Shown here piece by piece: positions 27,779 to 35,940 of a stretch of 64,000 nucleotides of DNA. The position numbers were made by a program, and so were the translations under genes. The notes below the pieces were generated by a model. It did no database searches. It saw only the letters and a program-made list of their open reading frames with translations, and was not told the DNA's origin. Origin of the DNA: BJHL01 sp036261855 (GTDB lineage: Bacteria > Planctomycetota > Phycisphaerae > Phycisphaerales > UBA1924); the NCBI GenBank assembly GCA_036261855.1, contig DATAKA010000138.1, positions 9,550-73,549 on the forward strand, in the 5' to 3' direction. Numbering within the stretch: position 1 is the first letter of the stretch; every line of letters begins with the position of its first letter.

Positions 27779-28339
27779 TCACTGCGGTGGAGCGCTATCG
27801 AGCGCGGTCGCGAGTTCCAGCATCTTGGACAGCGTGTTCCAGTTGCGGCTGGTGCCCGGCCCGCCCACGGCCTGCTCGAGTTTCTTCCACGACAGTTTGG
27901 CCTTGCCGACGCCTTGATGAAAGTGCATGAAGACCTCCTGCCCGATGAGGCGGAGTTGCTCGGCGTCGGTGCTGAGGGCCGCCACGGCCTTCGCGGCGGT
28001 GGGCGGCGGGGTTTGTGCGAGGAACATGACGAGCAGTTGGCCGCCGTCCATGGAGTGCTGGGATGGGAAGGCCTTGGTTGCGGCGATCGCGCGGAGCTGC
28101 GGGAGGGTGCGCACGATGGTGGGGGGACGGAAGCCGCGGCGGTCTTCGACGGCGTCCTCGATGAGCGTGCCCGCGCGGGGCGTGAGCTTGGCGGGTGCCG
28201 TGAAGACAACGTTGCCGCTCTGGATGTAGGTCTGGACGTGGGCAAGGCCCGCGGCCTCGCAGGCGGCGCGGAGGTCTGCCATTGGGAGGGCACCCTTGTC
28301 GCCGACGTTGATGCCGCGAAGGAACGCGATGCCGACCAC
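27779..28339 (-). CDS. DUF1697 family protein
   Basis: 186 residues. The GTG at 28339 is chosen because AGGAG lies nine bases upstream and the protein then opens with VVGIAFLRGINVGDKGALPMADLR, the typical DUF1697 start; an in-frame ATG at 28375 is the alternative. Further family phrases are TYIQSGNVVF and the C-terminal NWNTLSKMLELA. DUF1697 proteins are small cytosolic proteins of unknown function, common in soil and aquatic bacteria. It is divergent from the DinB-like gene 120 bp away. Confidence 0.88.
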   Translation of the reverse strand: MVGIAFLRGINVGDKGALPMADLRAACEAAGLAHVQTYIQSGNVVFTAPAKLTPRAGTLIEDAVEDRRGFRPPTIVRTLPQLRAIAATKAFPSQHSMDGGQLLVMFLAQTPPPTAAKAVAALSTDAEQLRLIGQEVFMHFHQGVGKAKLSWKKLEQAVGGPGTSRNWNTLSKMLELATALDSAPPQ

Positions 28340-28459
28340 TTGGAGAGACTCCTGATACCATTGGGCTGTCACCATTGGATTGTCACCCACGGGCTGGTTG
28401 GGCCTCCAACAGTGTACTGCACCCTCGCGCGGACGGGGAGGTGCGCACGGACATCCACC

Positions 28460-29017
28460 ATGCTGATCACGCCCTTTACCGCTGAGTTTCGCCGCTACCG
28501 CTCGCTGAGTGAGCGGGCGGCGTCGCAGTTGCCGTGGCCGCTGCTGCGGGTGGCGTTGGATGGGCAGACCAACTCGGTCGCGGTGATGATGAAGCATGTG
28601 GCGGGGAACCCGCGGTCGCGGTGGACGGAGCCCTTGACGACGGATGGGGAGAAGGCGTGGCGGGATCGCGACAGCGAGTTTGTGGACGACTTCCCGGCCG
28701 GCGAGGAGGGCCGGGCGGTGCTGGAGGCGCAGTGGAACGCGGGCTGGGGCGTGCTGGAGGCAGCGCTGGCGTCGTTCACGGACGCGGACCTTGCGCGGGT
28801 GATCACGATCCGGGGCGAGCCGCACACGCTGGCGCTCGCGCTCACGCGATCGCTGTCGCACACGGCGTACCACGCAGGGCAGATCGTGCAGGTGGCGCGG
28901 GCGATTGCCGGGCGGGAGGGGATTGCGTGGAAGACGCTGACGGTGGCGCGGGGCGGGTCGGCGGACCACAACGCGAACATGGGGTTCGACCCCCGCGGGC
29001 CGAAACCGCTACCATGA
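28460..29017 (+). CDS. DinB-superfamily protein (DUF1572-like)
   Basis: 185 residues. The four-helix DinB fold is suggested by FTAEFRRYRSLSERAASQLPWP at the start, MMKHVAGNPRSRW near residue 45 and SHTAYHAGQIVQVARAIAG near the end. The three histidines in these phrases form the expected metal site of DUF1572/DinB proteins. Members are thought to be metal-dependent thiol transferases or hydrolases, but substrates are mostly unknown. It ends four bases before a TPP riboswitch that controls a second DinB-like gene. Confidence 0.85.
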   Translation: MLITPFTAEFRRYRSLSERAASQLPWPLLRVALDGQTNSVAVMMKHVAGNPRSRWTEPLTTDGEKAWRDRDSEFVDDFPAGEEGRAVLEAQWNAGWGVLEAALASFTDADLARVITIRGEPHTLALALTRSLSHTAYHAGQIVQVARAIAGREGIAWKTLTVARGGSADHNANMGFDPRGPKPLP

Positions 29018-29020
29018 CTG

Positions 29021-29113
29021 ATTCGCCGGGGCGCGGCTTTTTCCGGGGCATCCCGGGCCGCTGAGATGCACCCGTTGAACCTGATCCGGCTTGTACCGGC
29101 GGAGGGAAGCGAC
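29021..29113 (+). ncRNA. TPP riboswitch (THI element)
   Basis: The conserved thiamine pyrophosphate aptamer core is present: CGGGGCGCGG (P2 side), then CTGAGATGCACCCGTTGAAC and CTGATCCGG, TTGTACCGGCGG and AGGGAAGC. P1 can close with TCGC (29023-29026) and GCGA (29109-29112). It lies directly after the stop codon of the DUF1572-like gene and immediately before the GTG start of the next gene, upstream of thiC, the classic target. The 3' part of the aptamer (GGAGGGAAG) also contains the ribosome-binding site of the next gene. TPP binding should therefore close that site and reduce translation. Confidence 0.95.
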
Positions 29114-29632
29114 GTGGCGACGGTGTCGTCCATCACGTTTGGCATTGCACACAGCGTGTGGGCGCTCCACCGCTTGCTGGACTGCGCGGAAGGCCTGAGC
29201 GCGGACGACATCGAACGGGACATGGGCATCGGGCCCGGCGGGGTGCGGGAGAACATCGCGCACACATTGGAGGCGATGTTTTTCTTCGCGGATAACTTCG
29301 CGGGGCGCGCGTATTTGGAGCGCGATGGGTTTGCGGAGCGTGCACGGACGCTCGCGGGCCTGCGTGGACTGCTGGTGGAGGCGGAGCGGGACCTTCGTGG
29401 CGCGATGCTGGGCGCGGGTGGGTTTGGTGGCAAGCAGGTCGTCCCGTGGGACACCGCCGCGGCCGGGTCGTTGCCGGTTGAGGCCGCGGTGGCGCAGACC
29501 TTTGATCACGCCGCGCTGCACCGCACGCAGTGCATCAACATGCTGAAACGCCTGGGCGTCTTGCCCGTGCCGGACCTTGATCCATTGACCTTTGTTTCCA
29601 CGGGCTCGCCGTGGCAGGAGCGTTTGTCATGA
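29114..29632 (+). CDS. DinB-like protein in the TPP-controlled thiC operon
   Basis: 172 residues from the GTG at 29114. This start has GGAGG eight bases upstream; the longer in-frame ATG at 29066 lies within the invariant CTGAGATGC core of the riboswitch and must be rejected. Conserved-looking phrases are NIAHTLEAMFFFADNF and FDHAALHRTQCINMLKRLG. The spaced histidines suggest a DinB-superfamily four-helix bundle with a metal site. The stop overlaps the thiC start by four bases (ATGA), so both are made from one TPP-regulated message. A role in thiamine metabolism or damage handling is inferred from position only. Confidence 0.85.
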   Translation: MATVSSITFGIAHSVWALHRLLDCAEGLSADDIERDMGIGPGGVRENIAHTLEAMFFFADNFAGRAYLERDGFAERARTLAGLRGLLVEAERDLRGAMLGAGGFGGKQVVPWDTAAAGSLPVEAAVAQTFDHAALHRTQCINMLKRLGVLPVPDLDPLTFVSTGSPWQERLS

Positions 29633-31692
29633 TGGTTTCTGCTCAATCGACGTCACCGAGTCGCCGCCTGGGTCTGCCGATGCACGGGGCGACGTCTCCG
29701 GCGGGGACAGCCAACGTGACTACGCCGGGATCATTCGCTCTCTCGCACGATGTGGGCGGGCCGCTGATGTTCGCGAGCCCGGACACGCCGGGGATGCCTG
29801 CGCCCAGCGCGAAGACGGCGTGGGACTTTCTGCCCGAGGGGTGGGGGGTGAGGGGGGCGGCATTCGTAGAAGAGGGCCGAACGGCGAATGGCGAGGGGGC
29901 GAATGTTGTCCGTTTCACGACTGCGCGTGGTGAAGCGGTTCAGGTGACGTATCCGCAGGGATTCACGCCGGTGACGCAGTTGGAGCATGCGCGGCTGGGC
30001 ATCATCACGCCGCAGATGCGGCGGGTGGCGGAGCGGGAGCCGCACTTTGAGGTGCTGTTCCCCGGGCGCGGGGCGGAGGCGGTGCGCGACGAGGTGGCGG
30101 CGGGGCGGATGGTGATCCCGGCGAACATCAACCACCTGAAACACAACCTAGACCCGATGTGCATCGGCCGGGCCAGCAAGACCAAGGTCAACGCCAACAT
30201 GGGCGCGAGCCCGGTTTCCAGCGGCACCGACGAGGAAGTCGAGAAGCTCCAGTGGGCCGAGAAGTGGGGCGCGGACACGGTGATGGACCTTTCGACCGGT
30301 GGTGATCTGGACGCGACGCGCGAGGCGATCATCCGCGCGAGCACTGTGCCGATCGGGACAGTGCCGATCTACTCGATGATCATCGGGAAGAAAATCGAGG
30401 ACTTGGACTGGGCGACGATCGAGGCCAGTTTGCACCACCAGGCGCGGCAGGGCGTCGATTACTTCACGATCCACGCGGGGGTGCGGCGTGGGCACCTGAA
30501 GTTTGTCAAGAACCGGCTGATCGGGATTGTCAGCCGCGGTGGGAGCCTGCTGGCGAAGTGGATGCTGGTGCATAACCAGGAAAACATCATGTACGAGCGG
30601 TGGGAGGACATCTGCGACATCCTGCGGCAGTACGACGTGACGTTCTCGATCGGCGATGGTCTGCGGCCGGGTGGGCTGGCGGACGCGACGGATGATGCGC
30701 AGTTGGCGGAGTTGGAGACGCTGGGGGAACTCACCGAGCGTGCGTGGCGGCGGGGCGTGCAGGTGATGATCGAGGGGCCGGGGCACGTGCCGTTTGACCA
30801 GATCGAGTGGAACGCGAAGGTGCAGCGGACGCTGTGCCACGGCGCGCCGTTCTATGTGCTGGGGCCGTTGGTGACGGACATGTTCCCGGGGTATGACCAC
30901 ATCACGAGCTGCATCGGCGCGACGAGCATGGCGTATCACGGCGCGGCGATGCTGTGCTATGTGACGCCGAAGGAACACCTGGGATTGCCGAAGAAGGACG
31001 ATGTGAAGCAGGGGTGCATCGCGTACAAGATCGCGGCGCACGCGGCGGACATTGCGCTGGGGATTCCTGGGACGCGGGACCGGGATGATGAATTGACCAA
31101 GGCGCGGGCGGCGCTCAACTGGGAGAAGCACTTTGAGCTGAGCTTTGACCCCGACACCGCGCGGGCGTACCACGATGAAGATCTGGACGTGGACACGGAC
31201 TTCTGCGCGATGTGCGGGCACGACTGGTGCAGCGTGCGCATCAGCAAGGAGATCCAGGAGTTCATGAGCGGCAAGGCCGAGGGGTATGAGCGGGTGGGCG
31301 CGAACGGCAAGGTGGGTGCGCCGATCAAGTCCGCCGCGTTGACGGCGGAGCAGCAGGAGATTCTGAGCAAGCGCGGGGTGCTGAGCCCGGATGAGATCCA
31401 CAAGCTGGCGAGCAAGACGAAGAGGGCGATGAAGGAGCAGGCATCGGGCACCGGGCATCAGGCATCGGGGAGGAATGGAGCGAACGAGCGAACGAACGAA
31501 CGAGGGGGGGCGGGCGCGAACGCCGAATCACGAGTACCGAATGCCGACGCGGTCAAGCTCTCGTGCCACTCGGACTACGTTGATCCTGACACAGCGAAGA
31601 AGCTGCAGGCGACGAAGGCGGGGCGGGAGGTGCTGGTGCAGGTGGATGTGAGGCCGGCGATGGGGATTGCGAAGGAAGACCGCGTCGTGTAA
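29629..31692 (+). CDS. thiC: Phosphomethylpyrimidine synthase ThiC
   Basis: 687 residues. ThiC is a radical-SAM enzyme that turns aminoimidazole ribotide into the HMP-P pyrimidine of thiamine. Visible motifs are IPANINH, NANMGASPVSSG, DLSTGGDLDATREAI, VPIYSM, FTIHAGV and the terminal iron-sulfur motif CAMCGHDWCSVR (CxxCxxxxC). An AGGAG site lies nine bases before the ATG. The protein has the long N-terminal domain. Residues about 604-640 are an odd low-complexity segment (with NGANERTNERGGAGANAE) between the catalytic core and the normal C-terminal phrase LSCHSDYVDPDTAKKL, encoded by repeats of GCATCGGG and CGAA. Expression is under the upstream TPP riboswitch. Confidence 0.96.
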   Translation: MMVSAQSTSPSRRLGLPMHGATSPAGTANVTTPGSFALSHDVGGPLMFASPDTPGMPAPSAKTAWDFLPEGWGVRGAAFVEEGRTANGEGANVVRFTTARGEAVQVTYPQGFTPVTQLEHARLGIITPQMRRVAEREPHFEVLFPGRGAEAVRDEVAAGRMVIPANINHLKHNLDPMCIGRASKTKVNANMGASPVSSGTDEEVEKLQWAEKWGADTVMDLSTGGDLDATREAIIRASTVPIGTVPIYSMIIGKKIEDLDWATIEASLHHQARQGVDYFTIHAGVRRGHLKFVKNRLIGIVSRGGSLLAKWMLVHNQENIMYERWEDICDILRQYDVTFSIGDGLRPGGLADATDDAQLAELETLGELTERAWRRGVQVMIEGPGHVPFDQIEWNAKVQRTLCHGAPFYVLGPLVTDMFPGYDHITSCIGATSMAYHGAAMLCYVTPKEHLGLPKKDDVKQGCIAYKIAAHAADIALGIPGTRDRDDELTKARAALNWEKHFELSFDPDTARAYHDEDLDVDTDFCAMCGHDWCSVRISKEIQEFMSGKAEGYERVGANGKVGAPIKSAALTAEQQEILSKRGVLSPDEIHKLASKTKRAMKEQASGTGHQASGRNGANERTNERGGAGANAESRVPNADAVKLSCHSDYVDPDTAKKLQATKAGREVLVQVDVRPAMGIAKEDRVV
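31441..31504 (+). repeat. GCATCGGG and CGAA repeats inside thiC
   Basis: Three GCATC(G/A)-type units (31441-31470) are followed by a CGAA tetranucleotide run (about 31481-31504). They are in frame and expand the ThiC linker. A related GCATCGAGG repeat occurs at 35812-35857. Confidence 0.7.
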
Positions 31693-31702
31693 GCTATGAC
31701 CC

Positions 31703-32044
31703 GTGGCACGCCTTGTGTTCATCGCCTTGACTCTTGCAGCATGTGTGCTGGCACGGTTCACCTTCACGACGGCAGGTGTCAGCAGGTACGTCTCCGTTGC
31801 AAGGGCGGATCCACTTCCTGCGGTGTGTGAAGTTCACAAAGTGCCGCTCCATGTTCGGAGCGTGAGAATCAGTTACGGGAAACCGAGTTTCGCGCCACCG
31901 TTCGGGGAGTTTCCGCACAACGGCGCGTATCTTTCAGGCGGTTGTGATGTCAGGAGCGAGACGAGCCGGTTAATGCCTGTGTGTGATGAATGCACACGCG
32001 GCATGGAAGGTTGGATCAACGAACGGCTCCATGGGCCGTTCTAG
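31703..32044 (+). CDS. Small exported cysteine-motif protein (possible lipoprotein)
   Basis: 113 residues from a GTG start. The N terminus (RLVFIALTLAACVLARF) is a signal or lipobox-like stretch (LAAC). The body shows CEVHKVPLHV, a Tyr-Gly and Pro-rich middle with FPHNGAYLSGGC, and a terminal CDECTRGM. The spaced CxxH and CxxC could bind a metal. The upstream ribosome site is weak. Base composition is visibly less GC-rich than the neighbours. Family not recognised by name. Confidence 0.65.
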   Translation: MARLVFIALTLAACVLARFTFTTAGVSRYVSVARADPLPAVCEVHKVPLHVRSVRISYGKPSFAPPFGEFPHNGAYLSGGCDVRSETSRLMPVCDECTRGMEGWINERLHGPF

Positions 32045-32278
32045 CACGACCCCTGTGGGATCTGCCGACTCCTCCAACGTCATCGTCGAGAGCTATCCGT
32101 TACACTCCACACTCCCGGCGTCCAGCCACGCGAGCGACTCAAGCGATGTTTGCAGGAAGCGACGCCGGTGGTGAGATGTGGACCGATGAGGAATGGATAC
32201 CGTGAAGCAACTGATGGGGTGAGCGATTGAGGGGCGCTGCTGACACACGGGTTTCACGAACTTCCGGAAGCACGCGAC

Positions 32279-32812
32279 ATGAATCTACCTCCGATCTATG
32301 CAAATGTTCCGAGCGACGAGCGGGCCGAGTGCTTGCGACGGGCCGTCCGTCAATGCCTTGTCACTGTCGAGCAGAGGTTCATGGATGAGTTGCGGGTGCT
32401 TGCGAAGGTGGAGTTTCCCAAAGAAGCGGAGCACCTTGGCATTGATATTGATGTCTGCGGCTACGCAAGGTTTGATCCCGTCGTGTGGTGTGAATGCGAT
32501 GGCATTGAGGTGGAATGCGAAGGCGTACGAGTTGTGTCGGAAAGGCCAGTCCGCGTGTGGAGATCGCCAGTCCGGATGTATCAGTCATTGATTGAGCCGG
32601 TCACTGTGTGTTCGGATGATATGAAGAGTGAGTGCGGCATCAGCGATGAGGACTGGGGGTACTTCAAGCTAGTCGAGTTGGAATGTCTCTGCTTCATTCG
32701 AGAATGCTGGCTCAATGCTGGCGGTGAGCACGTGACTGTGCTCGCGACAACGCAAGAGCACGACTCCGGCTGGATGCTCAACCTCAAGACTGGCGAGTGG
32801 GAACCCATGTGA
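32279..32812 (+). CDS. Hypothetical soluble protein
   Basis: 177 residues with no signal peptide or membrane segment. It is rich in Glu, Val and Cys (WCECDGIEVECEGVRVV, LVELECLCFIRECW), suggesting a compact beta-rich cytosolic protein. Codon use and GC content are lower than in the surrounding genes, as for its upstream neighbour, so this pair may be a recent arrival. No family recognised. The 234 bp before it hold nothing I can support. Confidence 0.65.
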   Translation: MNLPPIYANVPSDERAECLRRAVRQCLVTVEQRFMDELRVLAKVEFPKEAEHLGIDIDVCGYARFDPVVWCECDGIEVECEGVRVVSERPVRVWRSPVRMYQSLIEPVTVCSDDMKSECGISDEDWGYFKLVELECLCFIRECWLNAGGEHVTVLATTQEHDSGWMLNLKTGEWEPM

Positions 32813-32851
32813 TTGCTGGCCCCGCTCTTTCAGCCGCTTGACGGGTGCGAG

Positions 32852-34483
32852 TCACCGCCCGCTCTGCATGCCCGCTCGTTCTGTCGCGCGCACACTCGCG
32901 GCGATGAAGGTACGGTCGGTCGTGTCCGCGGTGCCGGAGCGGTTGACGTCCTTGTTCGCGTTGCCTGCCGGGAGAGATTGCCAGGCGTGGAGATCGTCCA
33001 CGTTCACGCGTAGGCTGGCGTCGATGTCCTCGGTCGTGCGTGATGCGCGGGCGAGGGGGTCGCCGACGGCGGTCTGCATCCAGGAGAGGCCGGGGATCGC
33101 CGTCCACGCGGCCTCGGCCCAGCAGAGGTTGCCGAGGATGAAGTTGTCGGTGAGGTACTTGTTGTCGGGGATCGAATCGGCGAGCGGCTCCCAGACGTTG
33201 CCGACGGCGAAGGTGCCGTGTGCGCCCAGGAAGTCGGCGGACTGCTGCTGGGGCGCGAAAGAAAGCTGACCGAGCCCGCCGTAGTCACGGGCGTTGAAGG
33301 ACTCGATGGTGTTGAAGATCGCGCCGTTGGCGTAGTTGAAGCTGGTGGCGTAGACGGTGCCGGCGCTGGTGCCGCTGGGGGAGAGCGTGGGCACGCCGCT
33401 GTGGTTGCTGCCGTACGTTGCGAGCAGGATGACGGGGGTGGTCACGAGGATGCCCTGGCCGGCGGTGAAGGTGAGGTTGGGGCCGACGTAGAAACTGGCC
33501 GCGCCGGCGGCGTTGTTATACAGGATGTTGGGCGGGGGCGTGGCGGGCGCGGGGCGGAAGCGGCCGTCGTTCAAGAAGGCGGTCTGGGTCAGTTCGTAGT
33601 CGTTGCCGGCGTTGAGCGCGGCGAAGGTTGCGCCGATGTTGTCGAGGTTGGAGCCGTCCTCGTCGAGCAGGACGGTGGCGGTTGCGGTGCTGTAGAGCAG
33701 GTTCTGGGCGCGGAGTATGGCGTTCTGGACGTCGGCGACGGTGTCGGCGTCGAGGCGCGCGGTGAGGAGGATGTCGCCGGGGTTGAGGCGTCCGGAGGAG
33801 CCGACGGCGCCGTTGGGCTGCCAGGTGGGTCCGGTGCCGGAGCTGGTAAGGGGCTTGTTGTTCAGGATGAACTGGTTGTTCATCGAGAAGAAGGTGCGGG
33901 TGTTGCGCGAGTAGGGGTTGAAGATGACGCCGTCGGCGCGGGAATCGCTCGCGTTGCCGGCCTCGGTGCTCGTGAGATCCTGCCACAGGAGCGTGAGTTC
34001 GCTCTCGACGCTGGCGCTGGTGCAGTCGTTGCCCGTGAGCTCCGGCAGGAACTGGCCCGGGCCGTCGCCCGGGAAGTCGGCGTTGTTGGGGACGTCGGTG
34101 TCCTGCACGCGGTGGGGGAGGCCTTTGGTGAGGATGAGGCAGCGGATGCGCGTGGTGAGGTTGTTGGCCGTGAGGTGGGCGCGGATGGGTGTGCGCAGGT
34201 TGGCGATGAAGTTGGCGTAGGAGATGTTGCCCGCGGGCGACGCGGGGACGCCGGTCGTGGCGAGGTTCAGCACGCGCACGGCGGGGTGGACGCCGGGCTG
34301 GTTGCCCATGCCGCCCGGGACGCGGCGGGACCCGGCGTAGAACTCGGCGACGGCGAGGGAGTCGGGCGTGCGGCTGTCGTAGATAAGGAGGGCGTCCTCA
34401 TCGCGGAGCTGCGCAACCGCCGGCGCAGCGCAGCAAAGCACGGCGGCGAGGGCGACGGGGATAGGACCGATATTGCAGCGCAT
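32852..34483 (-). CDS. Secreted TIGR03790-like protein with C-terminal dockerin-like segment
   Basis: 543 residues with a signal peptide (MRCNIGPIPVALAAVLCCAAPAVAQ). The following sequence (ALLIYDSRTPDSLAVAEFYAGSRRVP, IRCLILTKGLPHRV, VESELTLLWQ, VILLATYGSNHSGVPTL, LGAHGTFAVGNVWEP) follows the order I associate with TIGR03790 proteins, found in planctomycetes and related bacteria with no known function. The last 45 residues (NVDDLHAWQSLPAGNANKDVNRSG) look like a type I dockerin repeat with Asp/Asn calcium positions. An exported protein is inferred; the binding partner is unknown. Confidence 0.82.
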   Translation of the reverse strand: MRCNIGPIPVALAAVLCCAAPAVAQLRDEDALLIYDSRTPDSLAVAEFYAGSRRVPGGMGNQPGVHPAVRVLNLATTGVPASPAGNISYANFIANLRTPIRAHLTANNLTTRIRCLILTKGLPHRVQDTDVPNNADFPGDGPGQFLPELTGNDCTSASVESELTLLWQDLTSTEAGNASDSRADGVIFNPYSRNTRTFFSMNNQFILNNKPLTSSGTGPTWQPNGAVGSSGRLNPGDILLTARLDADTVADVQNAILRAQNLLYSTATATVLLDEDGSNLDNIGATFAALNAGNDYELTQTAFLNDGRFRPAPATPPPNILYNNAAGAASFYVGPNLTFTAGQGILVTTPVILLATYGSNHSGVPTLSPSGTSAGTVYATSFNYANGAIFNTIESFNARDYGGLGQLSFAPQQQSADFLGAHGTFAVGNVWEPLADSIPDNKYLTDNFILGNLCWAEAAWTAIPGLSWMQTAVGDPLARASRTTEDIDASLRVNVDDLHAWQSLPAGNANKDVNRSGTADTTDRTFIAASVRATERAGMQSGR

Positions 34484-34558
34484 CGCGTGACCACAATACA
34501 GAACGCCCGGCGAGCGTCAAGACTTTTCTGGAAGGGGCCCGAATGATGTGCGCAGGCC

Positions 34559-34927
34559 ATGGGCAGCATGTTCCAGGACGAGCGGGCGTCACAGGCTGAA
34601 CGGCCGGCGGGGGTGGCACAGGGCCGGGTGGCTGGGTCGGGCGGGCCGCCGGACAGGGGCCAAACCGCATGTCGGATTCAGGTGAAGGTCGTCCCGGGCA
34701 GCCGTCGCGACGAGGTGGTGGGGGCGCTCGGCGACAGGCTCAAGGTCAAGGTGAGTGCGCCGCCAGAGGATGGGAAGGCGAACGCTGCGGTGTGCGCGTT
34801 GATCGCCGCGCGGCTCGGCGTCCACGCGCGGGCGGTGAGTGTGGTGAGCGGGCACGGGAACCCGGAGAAGGTGGTGCGGATTGAGGGGGTGAGTGCGGCG
34901 AGCGCGGAGGCCGCGCTGCTGGGCTGA
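34559..34927 (+). CDS. DUF167 (YggU-type) family protein
   Basis: 122 residues. From about residue 40 the sequence IQVKVVPGSRRDEVVG, DRLKVKVSAPPEDGKANAAVCALIAARLGV and VSVVSGHGNPEKVVRIEG matches the DUF167/YggU fold, a small alpha/beta protein of unknown function found across life. The first 38 residues are low-complexity and the true start could be further in; no strong ribosome site decides. It is divergent from the TIGR03790-like gene. Confidence 0.9.
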   Translation: MGSMFQDERASQAERPAGVAQGRVAGSGGPPDRGQTACRIQVKVVPGSRRDEVVGALGDRLKVKVSAPPEDGKANAAVCALIAARLGVHARAVSVVSGHGNPEKVVRIEGVSAASAEAALLG

Positions 34928-34937
34928 CGCGGAGTTC

Positions 34938-35825
34938 TTACACAAGTCCTAGCGCGAGGGCGATGCCCAGGACAAGGAGCGCGATCGCGACGGTGGTGCG
35001 CACGGCGTCGATGGTGACTTCCTTGAGCAGGCGCTTGCCGATGTTGGTGCCGATGAGGGCGGCGACGCAGCCGGTGGCGATGAGCGCCCAGGCGTTGTGC
35101 TCGTGCAGGGTGCGGAGGGTGTCGCGGGCCTGGTCCGTCGGGGAGACAGCGCGGGCGGTGAGCAGGGCGGCGACCACGTAGACGAGGAGGCGCGTGGTGT
35201 CGACGGCGACTGCGCAGACCGCGCGCGTGCCGACGAGGGCGTCTTTCGACATGTCGGTACGAACGAGGAACGCGCTGCGGAGCGCACCCTGGTGGCCGGA
35301 GAGCCCGCCGAAGAAGCCGGAGAGGAGACCGCCCATCCACAGGAGGTTGCGGGGCAAACCCCACTTGGATGTTGCGGGGGTGAGTTCGAGGATGGCGAAG
35401 GTGATCATCATGACGCCGATGACGAGGCCGATCATCGTGACTTCAAAGGAGCGGCTGGAGAGCGTGTAGGTGTGGAGCGTGTGGCCGTCCGCGAGCAGCG
35501 TGAGGAGCCACGCGCCGGCGAGGGCACCGATCACGGAGAAGCCGGCGAAGATGGCCGTGATGCCGCGGTCGGCATGGCGGGCCATGAGAGCCACTTTGTA
35601 GAGGTTGTTGGCCAGGTGCACCATGGCTGTTGCGCCGATGGCAACCTCGACGGGCATGAAGAGCGCGAACGCGGGCAGTAGGAGCGTGCCCAGGCCGAAG
35701 CCGGAGAAGAACGTGAGGCCGGCGGCGAAGAGGGCGACGAGGGTGATGGTGAGGTAGGGGAGCGTGGGCGAGGGTACGGGGTGGCGCTGCGGGTGTGCGA
35801 TGCCGAAGCAGGCATCGAGGCACAC
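34938..35825 (-). CDS. TSUP-family membrane transporter (TauE/SafE type)
   Basis: 295 residues with about eight hydrophobic segments. The family hallmarks are two glycine-rich half-repeats, LTFFSGFGLGTLLLPAFALFMPVEVAIGATAMVHLANNLYK near the start and GGLLSGFFGGLSGHQGALRSAFLV in the middle. TSUP proteins move sulfite, sulfonates or other organic anions. The substrate is not predictable here. The only in-frame start is a GTG at 35825 that lies inside a GCATCGAGG repeat with no ribosome site, so the N terminus is uncertain and may have been altered by the repeat. Confidence 0.88.
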   Translation of the reverse strand: MCLDACFGIAHPQRHPVPSPTLPYLTITLVALFAAGLTFFSGFGLGTLLLPAFALFMPVEVAIGATAMVHLANNLYKVALMARHADRGITAIFAGFSVIGALAGAWLLTLLADGHTLHTYTLSSRSFEVTMIGLVIGVMMITFAILELTPATSKWGLPRNLLWMGGLLSGFFGGLSGHQGALRSAFLVRTDMSKDALVGTRAVCAVAVDTTRLLVYVVAALLTARAVSPTDQARDTLRTLHEHNAWALIATGCVAALIGTNIGKRLLKEVTIDAVRTTVAIALLVLGIALALGLV

Positions 35826-35857
35826 GGCATCGAGGCATCAAGCAGTGCGGCATCGAG
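35812..35857. repeat. Tandem GCATCGAGG repeat at the TSUP gene start
   Basis: GCATCGAGG occurs at 35812-35820 and 35827-35835, with a GCATCGAG at 35850-35857 and a GCATCA between. The array overlaps the putative start codon of the transporter gene and resembles the repeat within thiC. Confidence 0.7.
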
Positions 35858-35861
35858 CAAA

Positions 35862-35888
35862 TGAAAACGAGCGGCCGGGTGGCCGCTC
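35862..35888 (-). terminator. Rho-independent terminator of the S9 peptidase gene
   Basis: A perfect 8-bp stem GAGCGGCC/GGCCGCTC (35869-35876 and 35881-35888) with a 4-base loop is followed, read on the minus strand, by GTTTTCATT. It lies 53 bp after the peptidase stop codon. Confidence 0.85.
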
Positions 35889-35940
35889 GGGAGTCTGCAT
35901 GGGGAGGGGGTCGCGGGGGCAGGATGCCCCCGCCCCGGGG

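Noticed and set aside
28981..28994. tRNA T-loop-like GGGGTTCGACCCC
   Set aside because: It encodes the C-terminal GFDPRG of the DUF1572-like gene and no acceptor or anticodon arms can be drawn around it.
29066..29113. In-frame ATG at 29066 as the start of the DinB-like gene
   Set aside because: It lies in the invariant CTGAGATGC core of the TPP riboswitch; the GTG at 29114 has a proper GGAGG site.
31481..31504. CGAA tandem run as a CRISPR-like or regulatory array
   Set aside because: There are no spacers and it is in frame inside thiC, so it is a simple coding repeat.
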